Assembly: GCA_947095585.1 (NCBI GenBank)
Contig: OX352765.1
Location: 57,004,920-57,068,919, forward strand
Length of the DNA: 64,000 bases
Reading direction: 5' to 3'
Source of the DNA: Nephrocerus scutellatus
Lineage: Eukaryota > Arthropoda > Insecta > Diptera > Pipunculidae
Positions within the stretch are counted from its first letter, which is position 1. Each line of letters begins with the position of its first letter. This document shows positions 34,795 through 43,811 of the stretch, piece by piece. The notes under the pieces are model-generated. The model had not been told where the DNA came from. It did not search any database and saw nothing but the letters and a program-made list of their open reading frames with translations. The translations under genes and the position numbers were made by a program.

Positions 34795-35671
34795 GAGTGG
34801 TTGTTGTCAATGCTTTCTTAGGGGTCCAGGTTGGCTGCATGCCCAACAGTGGGTTTTCCGCTCATATGCGTTTGTCGGTGTTGCGCTACTGGTGTGAGAT
34901 TGGTGTGGATATATTGTATTTTTATTAGAGATCTGGTGGGTGATATTGCTGGTGTGTGACGGGTATGAATGTGTTACATCGTTGGCCACTGGTTGATATG
35001 AAGATGTGACATTTCTAGTGTGTGACGGGTATGATTGTGTTACATCGTTGGCCACATGTTGATATGAAAATGTGACATTTCTGGTGTGTGACTGATGTGG
35101 ATATGTTACATCGTTGGCCACAGGCTGATATGACGATGTCATGTCTTTGGTGTGTGACTGATGCGGATATATTACATTGTTGCCCACTAGGTCTGGTGGC
35201 AAAATTGGTCGAGCGAACTGGATAGGAAGGTGGTATGGAGTGGCTACGGGTTGAGACGCTGGCTGGCTATGTTGTACTGGTGACATATTTTGTCGAAACG
35301 GTGGTGCGGTATGACGGAACGGTGGGACGGTAGGGTGTAGTGGCAATGGTCGACTTTCTGTCTGAGTGGGTCGTGATGGATGTTGTTCTGCCACTAAGCA
35401 CTCGAAATCCTCAATTAATGTGGTTAGTTCGGACAAGGTGTTGAACTCTCTTCGCTTTATGTAGTGCCGGTAGTCGGGCCGCAAGTTGTCGTAAATCCGA
35501 TCGAGCTTTTCTTCGGTTGTGGTATGCTCGCATCAGGGCTTGAATTGATGTTAGAAATTCCTTGCCCTTTTCTCAATCTTCTGCGTACGACCACGAATGC
35601 GATCTAGTAGTTGGGTGTAGAACCGTGGTGGTAAGAAAAAGTGGCGTAGTTCCTCGCTAAATGATTTCCAG
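34795..35671 (-). pseudogene. Gypsy-C gag, C-terminal part (copy 2)
   Basis: Same as 26790-27662, including the 22-residue repeat region. It ends at TSD bases CCAG (35668-35671), immediately before the intact Gypsy-A 3' LTR. Confidence 0.83.
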
Positions 35672-36974
35672 TGTAACGGAGTTTTCCAGCCGGGGTAAAC
35701 TCAGCGTGACCAGAGTTCAGAGAAAAGGGGTCGTTACAATAAATTTATACTTTGTGGGACTTTTCGTTATATTCAGTCTTTATTGCTTAAATTGTATTAT
35801 TTTCAAGGTGTGATGATGATCCTGAGCGATGCGTGGGCGTGAGCCTGCGACGATCGTGATTCCTTAGCGATGCGTGGGCGTGACGCCTGACGATCGTAAA
35901 TCCTGAGCGATGCGTGAGCGCTAGCCTGAGATGTGCGTGCAACCTGGGTGATGCGTGGGCCTGAGACAATCGTGATCCCTGAGCGATACGTGAGCCTGAG
36001 ACGATCGTAAATCCTGAGCGATGCGTGAGCGCGAGACGATCGTGGTTCCTGAGCGATGCGTGAGCCTGACGATCGTAATTCCTAAGCGATGCGTGAGCCT
36101 GAGACGATCATAATCCCTGAGCGATGCGTGAGCCTGAGACGATCGTAGATCCTGAGCAATGCGTGAGTGCTAGCCTGAGATGTGCGTGCAACCTGGATGA
36201 TGCGTGAGCGCTAGCCTGCGATGAGCATGCAACCTGGGTGATGCTTGGGCCTGAGACAATCGTGATCCCTGAGCAATACGTGAGCCTTAGACGATCGTAA
36301 ATCCTGAGCGATGCGTGAGCGCTAGCCTGATATGTGCGTGCAAACTGGGTGATGCGTGAGCGCTAGCCTGCGATGAGCGTGCAACTTGGTTGATGCGTGC
36401 GACGGCGAGGAATGTGATGGATGCAATGGACGACGTTGGCAGCGATATGCTGCGCTGTACCAGCGTAAAACCTGCGGGGGAGCCACACAGCGAAATTACG
36501 TTGTACGACGGCAAGAATTGTGATGAATACAATGGACCTGTTAGCAGCGATATGCTGCGCTGTACCAGCGTAAAACCTGCGGGGGAGCCACTCAGCGAAA
36601 TTACGTTATACGACGGCAGAGTTGATGAATGCAATGGACGACGTTGGCAGCGATATGCAAAGCAAATGTTGTATGCAGATTAAGTTAGCACTTACCGAGG
36701 CGTGATCCAGCCAGCGCAATGGCGAATAAAGAAAGCGACTAACAGAGCGATCGCCTGCGTGTTCGCCCTTTTATACTATTTTGCGTTGCCAATTCTCAAG
36801 TCACGTGCTGCGATGTGATTGGCCGGTCCGGTAGCGTGATGCTGCTATTGTCTTTTATTTTATATGCATTTGTTGGCTGCACTGCGTGGGTACAGGGTGC
36901 ACCCGAATTTGGGAAAAAGTATGTGGCATGTTTTGTGTGAACAAAATTCTGCCACAAGAATTTTGTTCTTCACA
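35672..36974 (-). repeat. Gypsy-A 3' LTR (1,303 bp)
   Basis: Minus-strand ends TGTGAAGAACAAAATTC and ...CTCCGTTACA. From its plus-strand left end: U5 and poly-A signal, a minisatellite of cctgagcgatgcgtgagc-type units (about 35815-36400), two copies of a 100-bp repeat (gctgcgctgtaccagcgtaa, 36452 and 36556), a TATA box (GTATAAAAG on the minus strand, near 36769-36777), and U3. Confidence 0.92.
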
Positions 36975-36984
36975 CTCCCCCGTT

Positions 36985-37630
36985 ACTTCGGCGGAAAGAC
37001 ACTTGCGCTTCACTAGCTAGTTCTTATAACGGGGCATCTACATTCGTAGTTCCCGTTAACCTTGCTGCGTCTGCTGCTGGTACTACCACTGTTGCCACTG
37101 CTATTGTTGACTTCGTTGCTGCTGTTGACTTCGTTGCTGCTGTTGACTTCGTTGCTGTTGTGCCTGTTTCTGTTGTTGTTCTGTAGATGCTGTGAGTTCT
37201 GTTGCTGTGCTCGTTGTTGCAAAGTTCTTCTACTGCACTCTGTTGTTCTTCCGATTAACTGGCGTTGCTGCAGCTGTGCCTGAGTTTGTAGTTGTACAAT
37301 TTTTGCTGCTGCGCTCTATTGTTGGGCTCGCAGTTGTTGTTGTCGAAGAGTTAAATTGTTGTTGTTTTTTTGTGATGACTTTCGTATGCTGTGCACGCTG
37401 TTGTGGTCTTTCTGCTGCTCTTGTTGGTTTTGTGGTTGTGTTGCCGTTGTCGACTTCTTACTGTGCCGGTTCTTGGGGCGTCTGTGGCAATTTCTGATGG
37501 GAGTCCACACTGGAGTTGGTTCAATCGGAGCTGGTAACATTCGTATCACGCCAACTGTATCACGGTGCCGTTCTGGTTCTTGGAGTTTATTGTACGTCGA
37601 ACGTTAAACCAGCCGTGCTGACCCAGTTTG
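36985..37630 (-). pseudogene. Gypsy-A Gln/Asn-rich tail sequence
   Basis: After the protease the minus strand holds low-complexity coding-like DNA rich in Gln, Asn and Ser (NSNEVNSSNEVNSSNEV; QQEQQKDHNSV) in shifting frames, ending just before the polypurine tract. It may be the remains of a third ORF or of an integrase tail after pol was deleted. No domain is recognisable. Confidence 0.45.
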
Positions 37631-38087
37631 GAGTGTTATGCACTCACCTCCGAAGCTTAAAGTTGCTCTGGGCCTTGCAAGGAAGTCCATGCCCAGTGTA
37701 AGGACATCAACAGGCGGTCGGTAGCACCAACAGGCGCAGTGAACATGCTGACTCTCCAAAACGAACGTTGACGTTCAACCCTTCGCGGACTGTTGTCTGA
37801 CTCCTATTGGCCATTCTAATTGGGATGTTCGCGGGAATGGGGTTGCCTAAATGTCGAAGCCTGTCGGCCAACCGTTCGCTCACGAAACTGCGGGATGCGC
37901 CTGTATCAATGGTGTCTTGGACGGGTTCACTGCCGATCTTGATGCGGGCAAGAATTCGCTGTCGGTCTTGGATCAGAGCTTTCTTTTGGTTGAACTGGAG
38001 CAAATGACGCTGCTCAACGTGTGAAGTATGTTGACGGCAGCAGTCTATTGTTCTATTTCCTCGTTGGCCGCAATCCCAACAGAACAA
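37631..38087 (-). pseudogene. Gypsy-A second zinc knuckle and protease
   Basis: Begins in the same frame as gag after one TAG codon (38088). CWDCGQRGNRTIDC resembles a zinc knuckle with Asn in place of His. Retropepsin follows: VQDTIDTGASRSFVSERLAD (active site D-T-G, near 37910) and LTLGMDFLARPRATLSFGGE near 37670. The frame stops after ITLQTGSARL, where RT should begin. About 150 codons, retroviral-type aspartic protease; the catalytic residues look intact. Confidence 0.85.
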
Positions 38088-39112
38088 CTATTGTGGTCTT
38101 CGACAATTTCGCCAGGTGTGTCCGTCCTGGCCGCAGCGTCTGCATGCCATTCGAACGTTGATGCACTCCTCCTGACTCTCTGTGACCAGAAGGTTCCTCT
38201 CGATCGGTCGGGACTGTGGCCTGGGTGCTTGTCGGATTGGTTCTGGGCTGGCAAAGATGTTCTCCAGGTCTTTTGCTAACCCAATTAGCTCCTGCAGATC
38301 TTGGAAATCTCTCCTCCGTATGTACAGTTGATATTCCTGGCGGCAGTTTCGGAATATACGCTCCAACTGTTGTGCCCTTGAATATCTGGCATGCCGCGTG
38401 AGGTTTTGCATGGCGATAACGAAATCCTTGAAGTTTTCTTCGGGTCTTTGTCGTCGTCGACGGATTTCGTCATCTAATTATTCCTGGTACCTTGCTGGGA
38501 GGAAGAAGCGCAGGAAGTCTTCCTTGAATGAATGCCAGTGTGACCACCGCTGGTTATTATTTCTAAACCAAACCAGGGCTCGGTCACGCAGCAGTTCCGC
38601 CATTGTCCTGGCCAGGAGGTCTTTGTTTAAGGAATAGGCGTCAGCCAATTCCTCCAACCGCTCGATGAAGGAGATCGGGTCTTTCCCGCCATCATACCGC
38701 ACAGACCATTTCCTTACCGTGTCAATGACCATTGGGTCTCTTTCGCTTGATGGGGTGGCATTGCGACCTGCGATTCCCAGGACCTTGTGTTGCTCGCTAC
38801 AGTTTCCTTGGTGTCATAGGCCGGTCTTGTCCCGTGTGGTGTCAGAGCGGTCGCACCGGTGGTCTTCCTTTCCTTGTGTATGTCGGCTGATTTTAGGATC
38901 ACTGGCGGTGATGGTGATGTGCCGCGTCGGTGCTTTGCTTCCAGTTCGGCCAGCCGAACCTCATCTTCCGACGTTACGTCATGTCCCGAGATGTAGGTTA
39001 TGAAGCGCTTCCTTAGCTCTTCCACTCCACCGGAATTGTACAACTTGAATTCGGTCATGTAGGTCTGCAGCTCCTCCTTTGAGAGGGTGTATACCCAGCT
39101 TGTCTTGACCAT
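38088..39112 (-). pseudogene. Gypsy-A gag, frameshifted
   Basis: ATG at 39112. Residues 1-45 (TSWVYTLSKEELQTYMTEF, EELRKRFITYISG) resemble a SAP-type DNA-binding helix pair. A frameshift near 38730 leads to VRKWSVRYDGGKDPISFIER, ALVWFRNNNQRWSHWHSFKE and FLRFFLPARYQE, the gypsy capsid; TAA follows at 38478. The same frame continues to VERIFRNC-like LERIFRNCRQEYQLYIRR and a perfect CX2CX4HX4C zinc knuckle, CRRCGQDGHTWRNC, ending at TAG 38088. Confidence 0.88.
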
Positions 39113-39166
39113 CTTGTCTTTCTTGTTTCTATTTTAATTTTGGTGTTTTGTTTATGTTATCGGAGG

Positions 39167-39184
39167 GTCCCTGCTCGGGCGCCA
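39167..39184 (-). promoter_or_regulatory. Gypsy-A primer binding site
   Basis: Minus strand TGGCGCCCGAGCAGGGAC, two bases inside the 5' LTR. Differs at one base from the well-known tRNA-Lys(UUU) primer site; Gypsy-B has the same difference. Confidence 0.85.
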
Positions 39185-39293
39185 ATTGTAACGGAGTTTT
39201 CCAGCCGAGGTAAACTCAGCGTGACCAGAGTTCAGAGAAAAGGGGTCGTTACAATAAATTTATACTTTGTGGGACTTTTAGTTATATTCAGTC

Positions 39294-39299
39294 TTTATT
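39294..39299 (-). terminator. Gypsy-A poly(A) signal in the LTR
   Basis: AATAAA on the minus strand, between the minisatellite and the U5 end, so the R region would lie between the TATA box and this signal and contain both tandem arrays. Confidence 0.6.
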
Positions 39300-40455
39300 G
39301 CTTAAATTGTACTATTTTCAAGGTGTGATGATGATCCTGAGCGATGCGTGGGCGTGAGCCTGCGACGGTCGTGATTTCTGAGCGATGCGTGGGCGTGACG
39401 CCTGACGATCGTAAATCCTGAGCGATGCGTGAGCGCTAGCCTGAGATGTGCGTGCAACCTGGATGATGCGTGAGCGCTAGCCTGCGATGAGCGTGCAACC
39501 TGGGTGATGCGTGGGCCTGAGACAATCGTGATCCCTGAGCGATACGTGAGCCTGAGACGATCGTAAATCCTGAGCGATGCGTGAGCGCGAGACGATCGTG
39601 GTTCCTGAGCGATGCGTGATCCTGACGATCGTAGATCTTGAGCGATGCGTGAGTGCTAGCCTGAGATGTGCGTGCAACCTGGATGATGCGTGAGCGCTAG
39701 CCTGCGATGAGCGTGCAACCTGGGTGATGCTTGGGCCTGAGTCAATCGTGATCCTTGAGCAATACGTGAGCCTGAGACGATCGTAAATCCTGAGCGATTC
39801 GTGAGCGCTGGCCTGAGATGTGCGTGCAACCTGGGTGATGCGTGAGCGCTAGCCTGCGATGAGCGTGCAATCTGGGTGATGCGTGCGACGGCGAGGAATG
39901 TGATGGATGCAATGGACGACGTTGGCAACGAAATGCTGCGCTGTACCAGCGTAAAACATGCGGGGGAGCCACACAGCGAAATTACGTTGTACGACGGCAG
40001 AGTTGATGAATACAATGGACCTGTTAGCAGCGATATGCTGCGCTGTACCAGCGTAAAACCTGCGGGGGAGCCACACAGCGAAATTACGTTGTACGACGGC
40101 AGAGTTGATGAATGCAATGGACGACGTCGGCAGCGAGAAGCTGCGCTGTACCAGCGTAAAACCTGCGGGGGAGCCACACAGCGTAATTACGTTGTATGAC
40201 GGCAAGAATTGATGAATACAATGGACCTGTTAGCAGCGATATGCTGCGCTGTACCAGCGTAAAACCTGCCGGGGAGCCACACAGCGAAATTACGTTGTAC
40301 GACGGCAGAGTTGATGAATGCAATGGACGACGTTGGCAGCGATTGCAAAGCAAATGTTGTATGCAGATTAAGTAAGCACTTACCGAGGCGTGATCCAGCC
40401 AGCGCAATGGCGAATAAAGAAAGCGACTAAGAGAGTGATCGCCTGCGTGTTCGCC

Positions 40456-40464
40456 CTTTTATAC
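40456..40464 (-). promoter_or_regulatory. Gypsy-A TATA box
   Basis: GTATAAAAG on the minus strand; also conserved in the 3' LTR. Transcription should start 25-35 bases further left. Confidence 0.7.
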
Positions 40465-40662
40465 CATTTTGCGTTGCCAATTCTCAAGTCACGTGCTGCG
40501 ATGTGATTGGCCGGTCCGGTGGCGTGATGCTAAAATTGTCTCTTATTTTATATGCATTTATTGGCTGCACTGCGTGGGTACAGGGTGCACCCGAATTTGG
40601 GAAAAAGTATGTGGCATGTTTTGTGTGAACAAAATTCGGCCACAAGAATTTTGTTCTTCACA

Positions 40663-41107
40663 CCAGGTACCTAGCAACTCTTTGCTATTCCGGTACCACA
40701 CCAGTGCGTTCCCTTTCAACAGTTCGGGTAGTGTACGGACAATGCGGTCGAGAGGTAGTTGGTAGCGTTCGGAAACTCTTCGACGCGTTCCAAAAATTCC
40801 AGGGGATTATATGTACCGCCGTCGTACCTCATATTCCATTTCCGTACCTTATCCATTATGTCCGCTTCTGACAATCGGTATGCGAATGGTTGCGAATTAC
40901 GTGTATTTACCATTTATGAGGTACTTGCATCTACTCCTGGGTAGATTATTGACGATGCCTCGTAAATTCTGCTAGTCGGATTTGGTACACGCAAGGCCTC
41001 ACTGGTTTCGCGTTTCTTTTGTAAAGTTCCTTTTCTGGTCTGGTTCAGCTCTTCGCCTGGTTTCATTCTTTTGACTTCGGTGCTCAACCTTTTGCGTAGC
41101 TCGTCGA
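40663..41107 (-). pseudogene. Gypsy-C gag, N-terminal part
   Basis: The minus strand from 41107 reads NVDELRKRLSTEVKRMKPGE and, after a stop, YRLSEADIMDKVRKWNMRYD, FLERVEEF and, in another frame, ALVWYRNSKELLGTW up to the Gypsy-A insertion point, where WKSFSEELRHF resumes at 35667. The 5' LTR and start codon of Gypsy-C are missing; at about 41107 the sequence changes abruptly to element D. Confidence 0.8.
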
Positions 41108-41505
41108 CGTTATGTTACTTCATTTCATTTCAATATTCTTTAAATGCTAGGCTATGAAATTCATTATCGCATACTTTTTCTTGGGGTTTGCCTAATATAC
41201 AATTACTAAGCTTAAGTTGCTCAATAAGTTTATGGGTGTTTCTACTAGCTAGGGGAAAGGCTGTCAAATGTTTTGTAAATTATCTATAATTGTTAAAAAG
41301 TAAATATCTTTACTTGGGATATAAATGTCCATGTGTATAAGCTCGTTTGGCTTAAGTGCAGTTTAGCTTATTTCAAATTTTATTTTTTCTGGACTTCTAT
41401 CATGTTTCGCTGTTTGGCATACAGTACAATTGTTAATGTATCTTCTAATTAATTCTATTAATTTTGGAAAATAATATTCATTAAATTCTCTATATTAACT
41501 TCACT
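41108..41505 (-). pseudogene. Element D integrase, N-terminal and core remnants
   Basis: Minus strand: YYFPKLIELIRRYINNCTVC (zinc-binding end), QTAKHDRSPEKIKFEIS, ELIHMDIYIPSKDIYFLTII with the first catalytic Asp, then in another frame HLTAFPLASRNTHKLIEQLK and VCDNEFHSLAFKEY with the second Asp. Style matches the gypsy/17.6 (errantivirus) branch. Cut on the left by Gypsy-C and on the right by the 120-bp array. Confidence 0.78.
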
Positions 41506-42345
41506 TGCCCGTGGCACGGATGTAGGTCGTCGGTCGTCTGCGTGGAATCTTGCGATCAATTTTTAACCCACTTCCCAAACCCCGATTTTATTGAAACTCA
41601 CTAAAACACAAATGTGTATTTCCGGAGACAACACTTTCTATTAAAATTTGAGGCTCCTCGGGCCACGGGGTGGGGGGGCTCCCATACAAATATTTTACAA
41701 AATTTTACTCGATTTTCTTCAAATTTTATACACATGTGTATCTCTGATGGACAACACTTTTTGTAAAAATTTTGGACACCCCGGGCCCCGGGTTCGTGGG
41801 TCCCATAAATTTTTTTAAAAAAAATTAACCCGATTTTCTTCAAATTTTACATACGTGTGTATATCCGATAGACAACACTTTTTGTAAAAATTTTGGAGAC
41901 CCCGGGCCCGGGGCCGTGGGGCCCCACAATTTTTAAAAAAATATTAACTCGATTTTCTTCAAATTTTATATACGTATGTATCTCCGATGAAAAACACTTT
42001 TTGTAAAAATTTTGGAGACCCCGGGCCCCAGGGTCATTGGGCCCCAAACATTTTAAAAAAAAAATTAAACCGATTTTTTTTAAGTTTTATATATACGTGT
42101 GTATCTCCGATGGACAACATTTTTTGTTTTTGGAGTGAATGGGTCCTGAGGCCCGAAGGGAGCCCATATAATTTTTTTAAAAATTAGCTCGTTTTTCTTC
42201 CAATTTTAAACACATGTGTATCACTGATGGACAAAACTTTTTGAAAATTTGTTTGAGTGATAGGTCCCTGAGACCCGTGTGGTGTCGATGTAAATTTTTT
42301 TAAAATTAGCCCGATTTTCTTCAAATTTTAACCCATACCCATCTC
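41506..42345. repeat. 120-bp tandem array with GC-rich palindromes, inserted in element D pol
   Basis: Six or seven diverged units of about 120 bp, each with cgattttcttcaaatttta (41711, 41831, 41950, 42072, 42190, 42311), acacatgtgtat, tggacaacactttttgtaaa and a GC-rich centre such as ccccgggcccgggg (41900-41913). It lies between the pol linker and the integrase of element D, so it is an insertion and not part of the gene. Confidence 0.9.
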
Positions 42346-42459
42346 CTATTAGAGAATTTACATGAAAAATTTAAATTTTTATGGGTTGTTTTTTTTTAGT
42401 TTCAAGATATGTTTCTTGTATTCCTCTGTGATTAAATTGTTCATGAATCCTTTGAATGA

Positions 42460-43240
42460 GATTCAACGCATCGTTTGTATTACTTTAATCTTTTAAAAGA
42501 GTAATGCATCTTAGTAATATTAGTTTACTTTGATTGCTGTAAAGCTCAACATATATTTCCTGAATTTTCCGTGATCGGGTAAAAATTCCCTTAATGCTTC
42601 AGTAAAATATTCGCCTACATCTTTTGATTTAATAGTGAGTCTTCTTATACCCTTATAAAGATATTTTATATTTTTACCTTCATCTTCTGACTCTATAACT
42701 TCTATTTGATGCTTAAAAATATTTGTAGGTAATTCTAAAATTCCTATGTGATCATTTCTTTCTTCTATTCCACTATGATTTGTGGCTAACGATGAATCTT
42801 CATTTCCATTTACTTCGATAATCTGCTACGCGATTGTCTTTTCCTTTTAAATATTCGATAACAAAATCATATTCATTTAAACTTATTTTCCATCTTTGGA
42901 GTTTTGAGTTTGGTTCTTTAAGGTTACTTAACCAAACTAAAGGTCTATGGTCAGTTTGTATTTTAAATTTGCGACCGTAAAGATATGGTCTGTAATATTT
43001 TGTTGACCAAACAATACTTAATAATTCTTTTTCAATAGTGCTATATCCGCGTTCATGTTCATTGAGTGTGCGAGATGCATAGCATAATAGGTGATTTGAT
43101 TGTGAAAGGACGGATCCAATTGCATAATTTGATGTATCAGTTGTTAACACGAATTCCTTTGTGTAGTCAGGATATTTTAGATATGAGTTATTTTGGATAT
43201 GAGATAGATATGAGTAATTTAAGTTCTTCAAAAGCTGTTA
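42460..43240 (-). pseudogene. Element D RNase H and linker
   Basis: 42800-43231 is an open frame with the gypsy RNase H domain: [16 protein letters not shown] (catalytic Asp), [20 protein letters not shown] (catalytic Glu region), [20 protein letters not shown] (catalytic Asp), [16 protein letters not shown] at the end, where DALSR is more usual. The reading continues after a frame change to a linker (HIGILELPTNIFKHQIEV, RRLTIKSKDVGEYFTEAL) ending near 42510. RNase H removes the RNA strand after copying. Confidence 0.85.
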
Positions 43241-43811
43241 TATATTCTGGGTCTTTAATGTTTATCTTTGTTCCTTTCTTGAGATATTTGGTCATAGGTA
43301 CTGCTACCTTTGAATAATCTTTAATAAACTTTCTGTAATAACCTGTTAGACCTAGAAAAGATTTTATTTGTTTTGTTGTACAAGGAATGGGTATCTTTTC
43401 AATTGCTTGTTTTTTCTGGGTTTGGCTTTATTCCGTTTGTAGTAATTACGTGCCCTAAATATTCTGTTTCTTTGCTAAGAAATTTACATTTATCTATTTG
43501 TATTTTTAAGTTGCGTTGGTAAATTTTTTAAAATACTTTTTTAATTGAGAAAATATGTTCCTCTAATATGAGAATGTCATCTAAATAGACAACACATATT
43601 GGTAAAATATTGAGCTCTTCCCAATTTACTAAAAATGTCTTCAATGTTTGGAATAGGAAAATTGTCTTCCACAGTTACTTCGTTAAGTTTTCTATAATCT
43701 ATAACAATTCGCCATTTCTTAAGTCCTGAATTGTATATCTTTTTGGGAACGACCCAGATAGGAGCATTGTATGAACTGTTATTTGTTTATCGACTTCTTT
43801 TATATGTACTT
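43241..43811 (-). pseudogene. Element D reverse transcriptase, deleted and frameshifted
   Basis: Minus strand: [20 protein letters not shown] and [20 protein letters not shown] (RT boxes 1-2), NIEDIF, then a deletion to [19 protein letters not shown] with the Y-x-D-D box, then [20 protein letters not shown]. Several stops and frameshifts. The part between boxes 2 and 5 is missing. Cut at 43811 by Gypsy-B. Confidence 0.83.

Larger units (their letters stand above)
20564..36583. repeat. 8-kb tandem segmental duplication (copy 1 20564-28578, copy 2 28588-36583)
   Basis: Sequence from gaaaaatgttcttggataat at 20564 to cagcgtaaaacctgcggg at 28578 is repeated directly from 28588 to about 36583. By eye the copies differ roughly once per 100 bases or less, plus small indels (offset drops from 8024 to 8005). 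Each copy holds two thirds of the fold-back element, an env fragment, the Gypsy-C 3' LTR and body, and the start of a Gypsy-A LTR. The unit ends inside elements, so it arose by recombination and not by transposition. A haplotype-assembly error must be excluded. Confidence 0.92.
35672..40662 (-). mobile_element. Gypsy-A, LTR retrotransposon with gag and protease only
   Basis: LTRs at 35672-36974 and 39187-40662, a primer site at 39167-39184 and a polypurine tract (minus strand gccgaagtaacgggggag) at 36975-36990. Flanked by CCAG at 35668-35671 and 40663-40666, a 4-bp target duplication as in Ty3/gypsy. The target was the gag gene of Gypsy-C: reading continues across once the element is removed. 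The internal region is only 2.2 kb and has no RT, RNase H or integrase core. Confidence 0.92.
39187..40662 (-). repeat. Gypsy-A 5' LTR (1,476 bp)
   Basis: Same order as the 3' LTR, but the 100-bp repeat is present four times (near 39937, 40036, 40139 and 40243) and not twice, which explains the extra length. The minisatellite covers about 39330-39890. Confidence 0.92.

Noticed and set aside
37013..37607. Possible independent Gln/Asn-rich gene next to Gypsy-A protease
   Set aside because: Frames change every 70-80 codons and the plus strand is equally open, so only a degraded tail is supported.
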